From Microcystis aeruginosa Ma_SC_T_19800800_S464 (GTDB lineage Bacteria > Cyanobacteriota > Cyanobacteriia > Cyanobacteriales > Microcystaceae): 59,101 bases of DNA. The notes beneath the pieces were generated by a model. That model was given only the letters and a program-made list of their open reading frames with translations. It had not been told where the DNA came from and ran no database searches. Location of the stretch: NCBI GenBank assembly GCA_007095785.1, contig SFBL01000120.1, forward strand, positions 1 to 59,101, written 5' to 3'. Both the position numbers and the translations under genes were made by a program. Below are positions 35,260 to 44,195 of this stretch, in pieces (position 1 is the first letter of the stretch; every line of letters begins with the position of its first letter).

Positions 35260-36957
35260 CTACTTAACTTTACTATTATAATCCATCGATCGCCCACAGA
35301 GAAACTTTTGATATTCATAACCTGTTACATAATTGGAGGATAACTCTGAGAGTTGACAGTCCGCTCGATCTATTGAAGAATGGAAATTAATTAACCATAA
35401 TTCAAAAGGGGGAGAAGATGGCAGATTAAAATTTGGCTTTTGTCCTGAGTTAACTAAGATAAACTTAGGTTTCTTATCGGGAAATCTTTGGTTAAATTCC
35501 CAAGCAATTCCCATCATTTCTCCCACCTGCACCAAACTCCTATAGCTAGTGGCAATTACTAACGGATAACGGCTATTATTTTCGATGGTGGTAACTAATT
35601 TATCCGGGCGATAATACTTACGATAGCCTAAATTAAAAGTAACACTTAGGGAACTAACTAAAGCCATGATAATTACAATAATTACGATTTTTTGCTGCTT
35701 CCTTTGCCAACAATTGTCTAATAAAATTGCCAGAATTAAAATTACCGAGGGAAAGTAAACAAAACTATATCTAGCTCCCCGGGTAATATCGATCGAGAGC
35801 AGATAGGTGATGACAAAGAAAATAGCAATTGAACTGAGAAAAAATGCCGAGAGAATGCCTAATTCTGGTTTATAGGAGTCTAGCCACGCTGTTTTTAATT
35901 GTGGGATAATCCAGAGAAAAAAACCGATCATTATTGCCCCAGAAATCAAGATAATTATTAAAGATTCTGATTCAACGGGGAGCAGGGAAAGCATGGTGAT
36001 TAATGTTCCCAGCAATTGAAAAAAGGGGCTAATTACGGACAAAAAACTATCATTGTCTCTCTGAATCCAACTGGTCATCTGATTGCCATAATCTTTGGGT
36101 ACAAAAGTGATAAACCAAATAATAATAAAGCTCAAGTTACCTAAAAAAACTAAACTTAAACGCCACCAATTAGTTATCCAAAAGTTTTTTTGTTTGATTT
36201 GCTTGAATAAAATCAATAATAAAGTTATCGCTTCTGCGAGGATAGTTAAACTAAAAAAATAGTGGACTAATAACCCTAGACAGTTGACAATTAACCAGAA
36301 AAAAACCAAAGTATGGGATATTCTCTTATGGTCGATAATTTGGCCGCTTGCCTTAATAAAACAGCCTAAAGATATGAGGACAAATACAACCGCTAAAGTA
36401 TAATGACGCGCTTCTTGGGAGATGAAAACCGCATAGGGAGAAACCGCCATTAAAATCGCCGACAGAAAAGCGATCGAGCCGGATTTAAAGACCAATTTAC
36501 TGATAAAATAAATTAGAGGAATCGAAATAACTCCCCAAAATACTGCCAGCGATCGCATTCCGTCTAAAGATACATATTCTCCCCGATCAAAGAATAATTT
36601 ATTCCAGAGATAGGCGAAAATAAAATATAAAGGTGGATGATTGTCCTCCTGAATAACTAATTTAATTACATCAGCAATAGTTGCCTGATGGTTGCTCTGG
36701 AGAGGTGCTAATAAAGTGCTGAGGGAAATTATTTGATTTAACGGCACTATCTGGTAATTATTGCCAATACTAAAAACCATAGTGGCAAATTCATCCGTCC
36801 AGGGAGGTTTGCTCGTTAATTGTGTTAACCTAATAACCAGTCCCAAAATTATTACTAATCCTAACCAGCAAAAATCAGACCAAGCTAACCGCTCCTTGCC
36901 TTTTTGTTGTAGATCAGAAATGACTGTAGATAAATTCAATTTAATTGTTATCTCCAA
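35260..36957 (-). CDS. GT39/ArnT-like polyprenol-phosphate glycosyltransferase
   Basis: The 565-residue polytopic protein has roughly ten hydrophobic segments between residues 30 and 440, then a soluble C-terminal domain (~445-565). The first external loop carries PPWTDEF (Asp55-Glu56), the position of the catalytic acidic residues in PMT/ArnT-type GT-C enzymes that transfer sugar from a polyprenyl phosphate. Acceptor and sugar are unknown; cell-surface glycans or glycoproteins are likely. It overlaps the preceding gene by 17 bases, so translation is probably coupled. Confidence 0.8.
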   Translation of the reverse strand: MEITIKLNLSTVISDLQQKGKERLAWSDFCWLGLVIILGLVIRLTQLTSKPPWTDEFATMVFSIGNNYQIVPLNQIISLSTLLAPLQSNHQATIADVIKLVIQEDNHPPLYFIFAYLWNKLFFDRGEYVSLDGMRSLAVFWGVISIPLIYFISKLVFKSGSIAFLSAILMAVSPYAVFISQEARHYTLAVVFVLISLGCFIKASGQIIDHKRISHTLVFFWLIVNCLGLLVHYFFSLTILAEAITLLLILFKQIKQKNFWITNWWRLSLVFLGNLSFIIIWFITFVPKDYGNQMTSWIQRDNDSFLSVISPFFQLLGTLITMLSLLPVESESLIIILISGAIMIGFFLWIIPQLKTAWLDSYKPELGILSAFFLSSIAIFFVITYLLSIDITRGARYSFVYFPSVILILAILLDNCWQRKQQKIVIIVIIMALVSSLSVTFNLGYRKYYRPDKLVTTIENNSRYPLVIATSYRSLVQVGEMMGIAWEFNQRFPDKKPKFILVNSGQKPNFNLPSSPPFELWLINFHSSIDRADCQLSELSSNYVTGYEYQKFLCGRSMDYNSKVK

Positions 36958-37516
36958 AAGATTCGATTATTTTAACTGCTTCCGCTGGGGAAATATCTTG
37001 ACGGCAATTAGGATAATCATACTCCTCCCGGGCAATTAATGCCCCACTGAGACGATAAAAATATTCTCCCATTTTCATCCAATCGGAATACAAATCAGGT
37101 TCGGGGAATTGTTGCCTTAATTCCGAGTTTTTGGGTGTACCATAATTGAGCCAGTATCCTTCTCCAAATAGTGGGGAATTGAGTGCTAGGGTTCCCTCTA
37201 ATTCTAAACCATCATCGCCCCTAGCGTTTTCGATTCCTTCCACCAAAAAACAGCTATTCTCGGCATTTTCAAAAAGGACTGCGTATCCTTTCCCCTCTTC
37301 TGTGAGGATTTTAATCTCGCTGGCCCGAAATCCGGGAGGGATATAGTTAGGTAAAATAATCTTAGCATCTAGCGATCGCAGTTGTTGGCGTTGACTTTCG
37401 CTCAAAGTTACCGTTTCTGCTCTCAAATATTGCCCATTGTCAATAATAACAATAGATAATCCTAAAACTAAAGGCCAGAAAAATTTTATGGTCATAATCG
37501 CTGTTTTTAAGGACAT
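36941..37516 (-). CDS. Secreted hypothetical protein upstream of GT39-like gene
   Basis: The 191-residue protein has an N-terminal hydrophobic segment (~10-26) and a likely signal cleavage near LRAETV. The mature part starts with SESQRQQLRSLDAKIILPNYIPPGF and contains two cysteines (CFLVEG, NCRQD). An alternative ATG seven codons downstream (37495) gives MTIKFFWPL, a more usual signal peptide start. The first ATG lies within a 9-bp inverted repeat (37512-37533). Similar 'LP.YIP.GF' proteins occur in filamentous and colonial cyanobacteria; function unknown. Confidence 0.65.
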   Translation of the reverse strand: MSLKTAIMTIKFFWPLVLGLSIVIIDNGQYLRAETVTLSESQRQQLRSLDAKIILPNYIPPGFRASEIKILTEEGKGYAVLFENAENSCFLVEGIENARGDDGLELEGTLALNSPLFGEGYWLNYGTPKNSELRQQFPEPDLYSDWMKMGEYFYRLSGALIAREEYDYPNCRQDISPAEAVKIIESFGDNN

Positions 37517-37533
37517 ATTCTCTAGAATATGTC
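37512..37533. repeat. Inverted repeat covering a start codon
   Basis: GACATATTC and GAATATGTC are 9-bp perfect arms with a TCTA loop. The ATG of the minus-strand gene (37514-37516) is within one arm. It could be a dimeric repressor site or an mRNA hairpin hiding the start. Confidence 0.6.
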
Positions 37534-37752
37534 AGTTTTTAGGCAATTTACTGATTATTTAACCAGATTGACGACGAATATTGCCCTTTTCCTGTTCCCG
37601 ATTCCCTATTTACCGATTCTAATCGACAAAAAATCATAGCTTGTCTGTGGATTCCACTTTTTTCCACTTCTGTCACCCGGAATTATGGGACTGACATCAC
37701 CCCAAACCCTCTCGTATTCTAAGGTTATCGACAGGAAAGAGAGGTAACAACC

Positions 37753-37947
37753 ATGTTAGTCAGTCACCAAAATCCAACTTTTGTCCGTAACTACTTAATC
37801 GCAGTTATCTCCGTGGTGATGATGGGTGTGGGAGTTGCCGATCTCGTCAATAATCCCTCTCGAATCGCTCAACAAAACCGTCTTGATGGTTATGGTCGCT
37901 ATGTTAGCGCTGGTTTGGTTAGTGGTGCGGTCAATAATATGCGTTAA
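37753..37947 (+). CDS. Small hypothetical membrane-associated protein (64 aa)
   Basis: This 64-residue protein has a hydrophobic segment (~14-30, YLIAVISVVMMGVGVADLV) and a Gly/Arg/Asn-rich tail (DGYGRYVSAGLVSGAVNN). A good purine-rich ribosome site (GAGAGG) precedes the ATG by 8-9 bases, the best reason to call it real. No homology is recognised. A second frame inside it is a shadow. Confidence 0.5.
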   Translation: MLVSHQNPTFVRNYLIAVISVVMMGVGVADLVNNPSRIAQQNRLDGYGRYVSAGLVSGAVNNMR

Positions 37948-37988
37948 TTTGCCTCTGATTCTCAATTCTGTTGAAAAGGTGTGGGGAA

Positions 37989-38115
37989 TTATGAATTATG
38001 AATTATGAATTATGAACTGGGGAGAATAAATAAAAATAATCTCCTGACTCCTGACTCCTGACTCCTGATAACTGATAACTGATAACTGATAACTGATAAC
38101 TGATAACTGATAACT
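37989..38115. repeat. Three successive heptamer arrays
   Basis: ATTATGA units (about 37990-38014) are followed by CTCCTGA units (about 38041-38067) and TAACTGA units (about 38067-38115). All have a 7-bp period although their sequences differ. The region lies between the ends of two convergent genes. Confidence 0.9.
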
Positions 38116-38117
38116 GC

Positions 38118-39647
38118 TTAAACCCAAGAATGAAGAGCGCGTAATTGGGGCGTTTTTTTAGCTTGGTGGGTCTGCATTCTTTGTAAAACATCATCGAGAA
38201 TTGTCACCGCTTCCCGGATATATTCCCCCTTATTCAGCATGACACATTCAGCCCTTTCGGCCATAGCGGCATCAGTAATCTCGGCCCGGGAGGGAATACT
38301 TTTCTTGACCAGATTTTCTAGGACTTGGGTAGCCCAAATTACCGGAATATGGGCTGCTTCGCATAACCAGAGAATTTCCTCTTGAATTTCTGCTAATCTT
38401 TGATAGCCAATTTCTACAGCCAAATCACCCCGGGCAATCATCACCCCAAAAGGTTGTTTACCGGCAGCATGAATGATTAATTCCGGTAGATTTTTTACGG
38501 CTAAAGGTGTTTCTATTTTGGCCACAATTGCTTTTTGTCGCCAAGCATCCCCCAAACGACTTTGTAACTCTAGCTGTAGTGTCTCGATATCGCTGGCTTT
38601 CTGCACAAAAGAGTAACCGATAATATCGGCATTTTCGGCAATAAAATCTAAATCTTGCCGGTCTTTTGCGGTCAAAGGATCGATATTTAAGACGGTATCG
38701 GGGAAATTTAGGCCTTTATCTGCTTTGAGTTTTTCCCCTTTGTCCCTGGCGTGGGTAATTTTTAGTAAAAGACCTTCCGGCATTATGGCAATAACTTCAG
38801 CCCCGATATGACCATCATCAATCCAAACTTTCGCCCCGACGGGAATTTGGGGAATAATTTCCGGTTGGGAACAATTAGCCTGAAAATACTGAGGATGGGC
38901 AGTATGGGGCGGTTGGGGAGTTAAGAGCAGAAAATCCCCTTGATATAGTCTCGTTTGGGACTGGGGGGCTAAAATCTGTTCTAAACGGATTTTTGGGCCG
39001 GCTAAGTCCATATAAACCTTACAGGTATGTCCATTGACTAAATTTTCGGGATTTTTGACCGCCTCGCGCAGATTTTCGATCATTCCCTGCCATTCTTTGG
39101 GGCCATCATGGGCGCAATTAATGCGAATACAGTCCATTCCGCAACGCAGTAATTGAGCGATAAAATTGGGGTCTGTTGCCGCCTCCGTCGGCATTGTCAC
39201 CATAATTCGCACCCGACGCCTGGGGGAAGGCAGACCAAAAACTTCGGCACTATGGGAAGCTAAAAGTTGATCTCCTTGAAAAAATGCCTCTAAAGGGGGA
39301 TGTTTGGGTAATAATGAGGATTCTTGATGACAAACCGCCCCTAAAGTGGCAATTACTGCATCGAGGGTCGGTAAAACTTTCGATTCAATCCGGCCTAGGG
39401 AAGATAATCCCCAGGGCATTAAAGCTAATTGTAAATCCCGGATATCTTCTTGTCTCAGGGCGAGATAATAGGCTAAATTACGGGTACTAGGTTGAAAATT
39501 ATCCTTTTCAATCAGGTTTTTCCACTGCTGCAATTTTTCCTCTCCTTCCACTGTCACAAAATGCCGTAACCTTTGCAGATGATGGAGGAGAGTTTGGGGA
39601 TAGGATAATTGTTCTCGTTTGAGTTGTTCTGAGAGAGTTAAAGACAT
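38118..39647 (-). CDS. Pyruvate-kinase-like protein with N-terminal extension
   Basis: In this 509-residue protein, residues ~1-140 are a helical extension absent from ordinary pyruvate kinases. Residues ~146-500 match the pyruvate kinase barrel and B domain: CGMDCIRINCAHD, KVYMDLAGPKIR, VWIDDGHIGAEV, AKIETPLAVKNL, the Mg/ADP region IARGDLAVEIG, and ATQVLENLVKKSIPSRAEITDAA. The usual VMLSGETAxGxYP is replaced by VMLNKGEYIREAV, and the C-terminal allosteric domain (~120 residues) is missing. It may be an atypical, unregulated pyruvate kinase or a related phosphotransferase; true activity is uncertain. Confidence 0.8.
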   Translation of the reverse strand: MSLTLSEQLKREQLSYPQTLLHHLQRLRHFVTVEGEEKLQQWKNLIEKDNFQPSTRNLAYYLALRQEDIRDLQLALMPWGLSSLGRIESKVLPTLDAVIATLGAVCHQESSLLPKHPPLEAFFQGDQLLASHSAEVFGLPSPRRRVRIMVTMPTEAATDPNFIAQLLRCGMDCIRINCAHDGPKEWQGMIENLREAVKNPENLVNGHTCKVYMDLAGPKIRLEQILAPQSQTRLYQGDFLLLTPQPPHTAHPQYFQANCSQPEIIPQIPVGAKVWIDDGHIGAEVIAIMPEGLLLKITHARDKGEKLKADKGLNFPDTVLNIDPLTAKDRQDLDFIAENADIIGYSFVQKASDIETLQLELQSRLGDAWRQKAIVAKIETPLAVKNLPELIIHAAGKQPFGVMIARGDLAVEIGYQRLAEIQEEILWLCEAAHIPVIWATQVLENLVKKSIPSRAEITDAAMAERAECVMLNKGEYIREAVTILDDVLQRMQTHQAKKTPQLRALHSWV

Positions 39648-40128
39648 AAAATTGGGTACAAAGTAAAAATCGTCAATTATTAAGGCAATATTTGCCTAGA
39701 AAATGCTCACTTTCGCCGCTTATATTGCTTTTGGCCGGTTATGGGGTCAGTTATCAGGTATAGTCTCTCTGTTTCTATACTAAGCAAATATCCTGTCTCT
39801 AGAAGTTAATTTTTGCTACGATTTATGTCGGTTATCTTAACGGTGAGGTGGAAAGTTTTAGTTTTCGTTTTCTGTGGTCGTTGGTCGATACTAGAAAAGC
39901 TAGGTTTATCGGTGAAAAATTATCGATAAGCTTCCCTGTCTTACGCCTTTGATATTATTAAAAATAATGCGGAGATTGGTTGAATAAATTACCTTTTTTG
40001 ATCTATATTAAAGGTGCATAGAGTGATTAGTAACTACAGTATTAAGTTTTATGAAGGGAGGGAATGCTCCAGAATCGCGACTATAATGATTAAACAGATC
40101 ATTCCTGTGTCGGCGAGAGCGAGAAAAT
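39648..40128. other. 481-bp divergent gap before gatB
   Basis: The gap lies between the divergent pyruvate-kinase-like gene and gatB. It contains a TATAG/CTATA inverted pair (about 39775-39796), a TTATCGATAA palindrome, and a TATAAT at 40082-40087 that could serve as a -10 box but lacks a -35. No ORF, tRNA or heptamer array was found. The long A/T-rich leader might hold a small RNA, but nothing supports one. Confidence 0.5.
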
Positions 40129-41601
40129 ATGTCTGCCACTGAATACGAAGCAATTATCGGTTTAGAAACCCACTGTCAACTGAACACCAGAAGCAAGATA
40201 TTTTGTTCCTGTCCCACCAACTTCGATAGTCCCCCCAATACTAACGTCTGTCCCGTCTGTTTGGGTTATCCGGGGGTATTACCCGTCCTTAACCAAGAAG
40301 TCCTGGCCAGTGCCGTTAAACTGGGATTAGCTATCGATGGTAAAATTACATCTCATAGCAAATTCGATCGCAAACAGTATTTTTATCCCGACCTGCCGAA
40401 AAATTATCAAATTTCCCAGTATGATCTCCCTATTGTCGAACAGGGTCAACTAGAAATCGAGATCGTCGATAAAAAAACTAAGGAAGTTAGCCGCAAAATT
40501 ATCGGCATTACCCGTCTGCACATGGAAGAAGACGCGGGAAAACTGGTTCATGCTGGCAGCGAACGTCTCTCCGGTTCCACCCATTCCCTCGTGGATTTTA
40601 ATCGTACAGGTGTACCATTATTGGAGATCGTCTCGGAACCGGATTTACGCACCGGGGCCGAAGCGGCGGAATATGCCCAAGAATTACGGCGTTTAGTGCG
40701 TTATCTCGGCATCAGTGACGGCAATATGCAGGAGGGTTCCCTGCGCTGCGATGTCAATATTTCTGTTCGCAAAAAAGGCACTAAAAAGTTCGGGACTAAG
40801 GTAGAAATTAAAAATATGAACTCCTTTAGTGCTATCCAAAAAGCCATAGAATACGAGATTGATCGACAAATTGAAGCGATCGAAAATGGCGAACTAATCG
40901 TACAGGAAACCCGTCTTTGGGAAGAAGCTACTCAACGGACGATTAGTATGCGGAAAAAAGAAGGTTCTAGCGATTATCGCTATTTTCCCGAACCGGATTT
41001 ACCCCCCCTAGAAGTCTCCCCCGAACAGTTAAAAGCTTGGGCGGAAGAATTACCGGAATTACCCGCTCGTAAACGTCGTCGTTATGAAGAAGAATTTGGT
41101 CTTTCCCCCTACGATGCTAGGGTTTTAACCGATGATCGCACCGTGGCTGAATATTTTGAAACTGCGGTAATTGCGGGGGCAAATGCGAAATTAGTCGCTA
41201 ACTGGATCAGTCAAGATATCGCCGCTTATTTGAATAATAATAAGCTGACGATCACAGAAATTGCCCTGCAAGCAGCAGACTTGGCGGAATTAGTTAAACT
41301 GATTGAAGCGGGAACAATTAGTGGCAAAATTGCTAAGGAAATTTTACCGGAACTTCTCACCGAAGGCGGTTCACCAAAAGTGCTGGTGGAAAAGAAAGGA
41401 TTAATACAGATTTCTGACAGTTCTGCGATCGAAAAACTGATCGAGGAAATTATCGCTGCCCATCCAAGCGAGTTAGAAAAATTCCGGGCGGGTAAAACCA
41501 ATCTTAAGGGATTTTTTGTCGGTCAAGTCATGAAAAAAAGCGGCGGTAAGGCCGATCCTAAATTAACTAGCCAAATCTTAGATCAAAAACTTTCTGGTTA
41601 G
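40129..41601 (+). CDS. gatB: Aspartyl/glutamyl-tRNA amidotransferase subunit B
   Basis: GatB is part of the GatCAB complex that converts Glu-tRNA(Gln) to Gln-tRNA(Gln), needed where glutaminyl-tRNA synthetase is absent. The 490 residues show YEAIIGLETHCQL, the zinc-site cysteines (CSCPTNFD, CPVCLGYPG), DFNRTGVPLLEIVSEPD and SDYRYFPEPDLPPL. The C-terminal GatB/YqeY tail domain spans ~330-488. gatA and gatC are elsewhere, as is common in cyanobacteria. Confidence 0.97.
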   Translation: MSATEYEAIIGLETHCQLNTRSKIFCSCPTNFDSPPNTNVCPVCLGYPGVLPVLNQEVLASAVKLGLAIDGKITSHSKFDRKQYFYPDLPKNYQISQYDLPIVEQGQLEIEIVDKKTKEVSRKIIGITRLHMEEDAGKLVHAGSERLSGSTHSLVDFNRTGVPLLEIVSEPDLRTGAEAAEYAQELRRLVRYLGISDGNMQEGSLRCDVNISVRKKGTKKFGTKVEIKNMNSFSAIQKAIEYEIDRQIEAIENGELIVQETRLWEEATQRTISMRKKEGSSDYRYFPEPDLPPLEVSPEQLKAWAEELPELPARKRRRYEEEFGLSPYDARVLTDDRTVAEYFETAVIAGANAKLVANWISQDIAAYLNNNKLTITEIALQAADLAELVKLIEAGTISGKIAKEILPELLTEGGSPKVLVEKKGLIQISDSSAIEKLIEEIIAAHPSELEKFRAGKTNLKGFFVGQVMKKSGGKADPKLTSQILDQKLSG

Positions 41602-41607
41602 TTATAT

Positions 41608-41819
41608 TCAGTGATCAGTGATCAGTAAACAGTAATCAGTGGTGAGCTTTTTTTCAGTGATCAGTAAAAAGTAAACAGTAATCAGTGAACTTAAAACTCA
41701 AATCTGGTAACTGATAACTGATAACTGGTAACTGGTAACTGATAACTGATAACTGATAACTGATAACTGACAACTGATAACTGATAACTGATAACTGATA
41801 ACTGATAACTGATAACTGA
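41608..41819. repeat. Long heptamer array running into the parA-like start
   Basis: GATCAGT/AAACAGT units at 41608-41690 are followed by about 15 ATAACTG units, some variant (GGTAACT, CAACTGA), from about 41707 to 41819. The array stops 2 bases before the ATG at 41822. The reverse strand is open in every frame and encodes a repeating QLSVISY heptapeptide, which is an artefact. Confidence 0.95.
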
Positions 41820-41821
41820 AA

Positions 41822-42487
41822 ATGCCAAATTCCCCAACAAACTCGCAATTAAAGCCTCATAGCCCAAAAATTCTCGCTGTTGTCAATGGTAAAGGTGGTG
41901 TGGGTAAAACCACCACTGCGGTTAATTTAGCGGCAATTTGGGGGCAGAATCAGCGTGTTTTGCTGGTGGATGCGGATCCGCAGGGTTCCTCCACTTGGTG
42001 GGTAGAAAGAAATCAAGCGGGTATGGTATTTGATTTAGCCAAAGAAATTAATACAGAGAAATTAGGAGAATTGCGTCAAATTATCGAGTACGATCTGATC
42101 GTGATTGATACACCACCAGCTTTGCGTTCCCAATTACTTACCGCAGTTATAGCAGAATCAGATTATTTAATTTTACCGACTCCTCCCGCACCGATGGATT
42201 TAATGGCTTTAATTGACACGGTACGCACGGCAGTTAAACCCCTAGGAATTGCCTATCGGGTTTTGTTAACAAAAGTGGATTCTCGTAGTCTTAAGGAAAC
42301 TTTAGAAGCACAAAATACTTTATTAGAATTAGGTATTCCTGCCTGTCATGCTTTTGTCAGAAATTATAAGGCCCACGAAAAAGCCGTTTTAGATGGGGTA
42401 GCTATTACCAATTGGCGCGGTAAAAATGCCCAAGAAGCCAGCGCCGATTATCGTCGTGTGGCCGAAGAATTAGAACGAGATTGGTAG
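41822..42487 (+). CDS. Orphan ParA-family ATPase
   Basis: The 221-residue protein has a deviant Walker A KGGVGKTT at 24-31, a Walker A' VDADPQGS, and Walker B VIDTPP. The size fits small ParA/MinD-like ATPases that position cargo on the nucleoid. No parB or other cargo gene is next to it, so what it positions is unknown (candidates in cyanobacteria include carboxysomes, plasmids and chemotaxis or pilus clusters). The 5' leader is entirely heptamer repeat, without a Shine-Dalgarno sequence. Confidence 0.88.
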   Translation: MPNSPTNSQLKPHSPKILAVVNGKGGVGKTTTAVNLAAIWGQNQRVLLVDADPQGSSTWWVERNQAGMVFDLAKEINTEKLGELRQIIEYDLIVIDTPPALRSQLLTAVIAESDYLILPTPPAPMDLMALIDTVRTAVKPLGIAYRVLLTKVDSRSLKETLEAQNTLLELGIPACHAFVRNYKAHEKAVLDGVAITNWRGKNAQEASADYRRVAEELERDW

Positions 42488-42504
42488 ATTTATGAACAGG
42501 TTTT

Positions 42505-42957
42505 CTAAGGACAATATTTTTGCAGTAAAGAAATCACTAAATCTAGACCATCGGGCTGAACTTGAACAGTATAGGCTTCGGCTTCAATTTGCCGGCTAAA
42601 ACCCTCATAGTGCATAAAAAATCTTCTGGTCATTGCCGGTGGTTCTATGGCTAAATTAAGAGCTTTAACTGTTTTGCCTCCATGACAAAGTTGGGCAGCA
42701 TGGACAGCTTCATGAATTAATGTTGGTCGCGCAATACCTAAGTCAAAAACCAGGGGATGAATCCAAATAATTCTAGTTTTACTATCAAATAAACCGTAGG
42801 CTCCTCGCACTGGTGGCGGGGCAAGTTTGACGATAAAATTGTGTTTTTCTAGAGCTTTTTGCAGCAGTGAAAAATCAGGATTTGCCGCCGATAAATTTTC
42901 TCCCGCAGCTAATTGCATCCCTAGAAAAACAGCAGCGATTGTGTAATAAATGCCCAT
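42505..42957 (-). CDS. Putative HExxH metalloprotein, secreted
   Basis: The 150-residue protein has a short N-terminal hydrophobic segment (~4-18, possible signal peptide). The zinc-site motif HEAVH at residues 82-86 is followed about 45 residues later by a Glu-rich helix (QIEAEAYTVQ) that could supply a third ligand, as in gluzincin-like peptidases. It is small for a protease and could be a remote relative of Wss1/SprT-type or anthrax-toxin-type minimal domains. No family assigned. It lies 48 bp after the DnaJ-pentapeptide gene on the same strand. Confidence 0.65.
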   Translation of the reverse strand: MGIYYTIAAVFLGMQLAAGENLSAANPDFSLLQKALEKHNFIVKLAPPPVRGAYGLFDSKTRIIWIHPLVFDLGIARPTLIHEAVHAAQLCHGGKTVKALNLAIEPPAMTRRFFMHYEGFSRQIEAEAYTVQVQPDGLDLVISLLQKYCP

Positions 42958-43005
42958 CGGGTGATAGTTCCTATTAAAGAAAAATCAAAATTAGCAGGAG
43001 GTTAT

Positions 43006-43788
43006 TCATTGATGAATCGAACCATCGGGGAGAATTGTTCCCGTTAAAATTGCTCCAGTTAATTTCACCATAATACGCTTACCGAAGCCAATTTTTGCCC
43101 CGCGTAAATCCGCCGCCGACAGATCTGCCCCACTTAAATCCGCCCCGATGAGATTGGCTTCCTGTAAATTCGCGCCTTTAAGGTTAGCTTCGAGGAGATT
43201 GGCGCGAAAAAGATTAGCTTTGTACAGATTAGCCTTTTCTAGGTTAACTTTGTGCAGGAAGCTATCGCTTAAGTCGGCATGGCTTAAATCTGCCCCGATG
43301 AGACTGCGACTAGAGAAATCTTTTTCCTTCAGGTTGGCTCCCTGTAAATCGGCCCCGTTTAAATCCCGATAGTGAGGGCGCCAGGCGGCCTGATTGTGGA
43401 CCTGATGGTTATTCTGGGAGTGGCTGTGTTGACTGTGGGTTTGTTGACTATGGGTTTTATGACTGTGGGTTTGGGAATTTTGGCTGGGTTGGCTAGGGTG
43501 AGGCTGATAGGGGGAAGCAGTTTTATAGGCGTGGGCGGGCTGTTTTTCAGTTTTAGGGGGTGAATTGGAGCGTTTAGGAGAATTTTGATGGATTTGCCGC
43601 AATTGCTCCCTAGCGTGGTTAATTTCTTGCAGTTTAGCGGTGGCTTTTTCCAAAAGACGCTGATTATCTTTGGGAATGCGATCGGGATGCCAAATAAACA
43701 CCAAATCTTTGTAGGCTTGATTGATCTCGTCGAGAGATGCCCCATGATCTAACCCTAAAACTTTATAGTATCGCTCCAATTCTTTCAT
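43006..43788 (-). CDS. DnaJ-domain protein fused to pentapeptide repeats
   Basis: Residues ~5-68 of this 260-residue protein form a J domain with an intact HPD (VFIWHPDRIPKDN). The linker (~70-135) is extremely rich in Ser, Gln, His, Asn and Thr (SQQTHSQHSHSQN). Residues ~140-250 are pentapeptide repeats (A(D/N)LxxAN: LQGANLKEKDF, LSHADLSDSF, LSGADLSAADL) forming a right-handed beta helix. J-domain-pentapeptide fusions are known in cyanobacteria; the J domain should recruit an Hsp70, while the helix's target is unknown. Confidence 0.9.
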   Translation of the reverse strand: MKELERYYKVLGLDHGASLDEINQAYKDLVFIWHPDRIPKDNQRLLEKATAKLQEINHAREQLRQIHQNSPKRSNSPPKTEKQPAHAYKTASPYQPHPSQPSQNSQTHSHKTHSQQTHSQHSHSQNNHQVHNQAAWRPHYRDLNGADLQGANLKEKDFSSRSLIGADLSHADLSDSFLHKVNLEKANLYKANLFRANLLEANLKGANLQEANLIGADLSGADLSAADLRGAKIGFGKRIMVKLTGAILTGTILPDGSIHQ

Positions 43789-44195
43789 TATCGAAGTCCT
43801 AATACAAGGATAAAAGCATTAACGGCCACAATTTCTCTGAGTCTTGTCGGATTTTCTAGGAGAGGATTTCTTTTAGGATAATTTGACTCTGGGAGAGTTG
43901 CCATAAAATTTGAGAAAATGTCTGGTAATTAAGAAAATCTCGTTTTTCTATCCTGTTTTGTCGCGTAACTGTATAGCACATAACAGCAAAATTAGCAAAT
44001 TTTTGATACAAAACTTAATTTATGCTGTTAGGGAAGTGGGGAAGTGGGGAAGTGGGGAAGTGGGGAAGTGGGGAAGTGGGGAAATTGAACTAAAACCCCA
44101 ACACCCCAAAACCCCAACACCTAAAACCTGCCGACCGCCGACCGCCTCCCGACTGCTGTATGATAAAACTTGTCCCGATAGGATAAATCAAGGTT
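43789..44195. other. 407-bp gap with G-rich octamer array
   Basis: A tandem array of about six GGAAGTGG octamers (44031-44085) is followed by CCCCAACA-type units (about 44093-44120). This gap lies between divergent genes, so promoters for both should be here, but none is clear. A plus-strand frame across it (43910-44317) consists largely of repeat sequence and was rejected. Confidence 0.75.

Noticed and set aside
41654-41848. Frame encoding repeated QLSVISY
   Set aside because: The reverse strand of the ATAACTG array is open in all frames because the unit has no stop on that strand.
41822-42487. Replication origin or par locus
   Set aside because: Only a ParA-like gene is present; there is no ParB, and no parS-like or DnaA-box cluster was seen. 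rpmH-rnpA also lacks dnaA nearby, so no origin is claimed.
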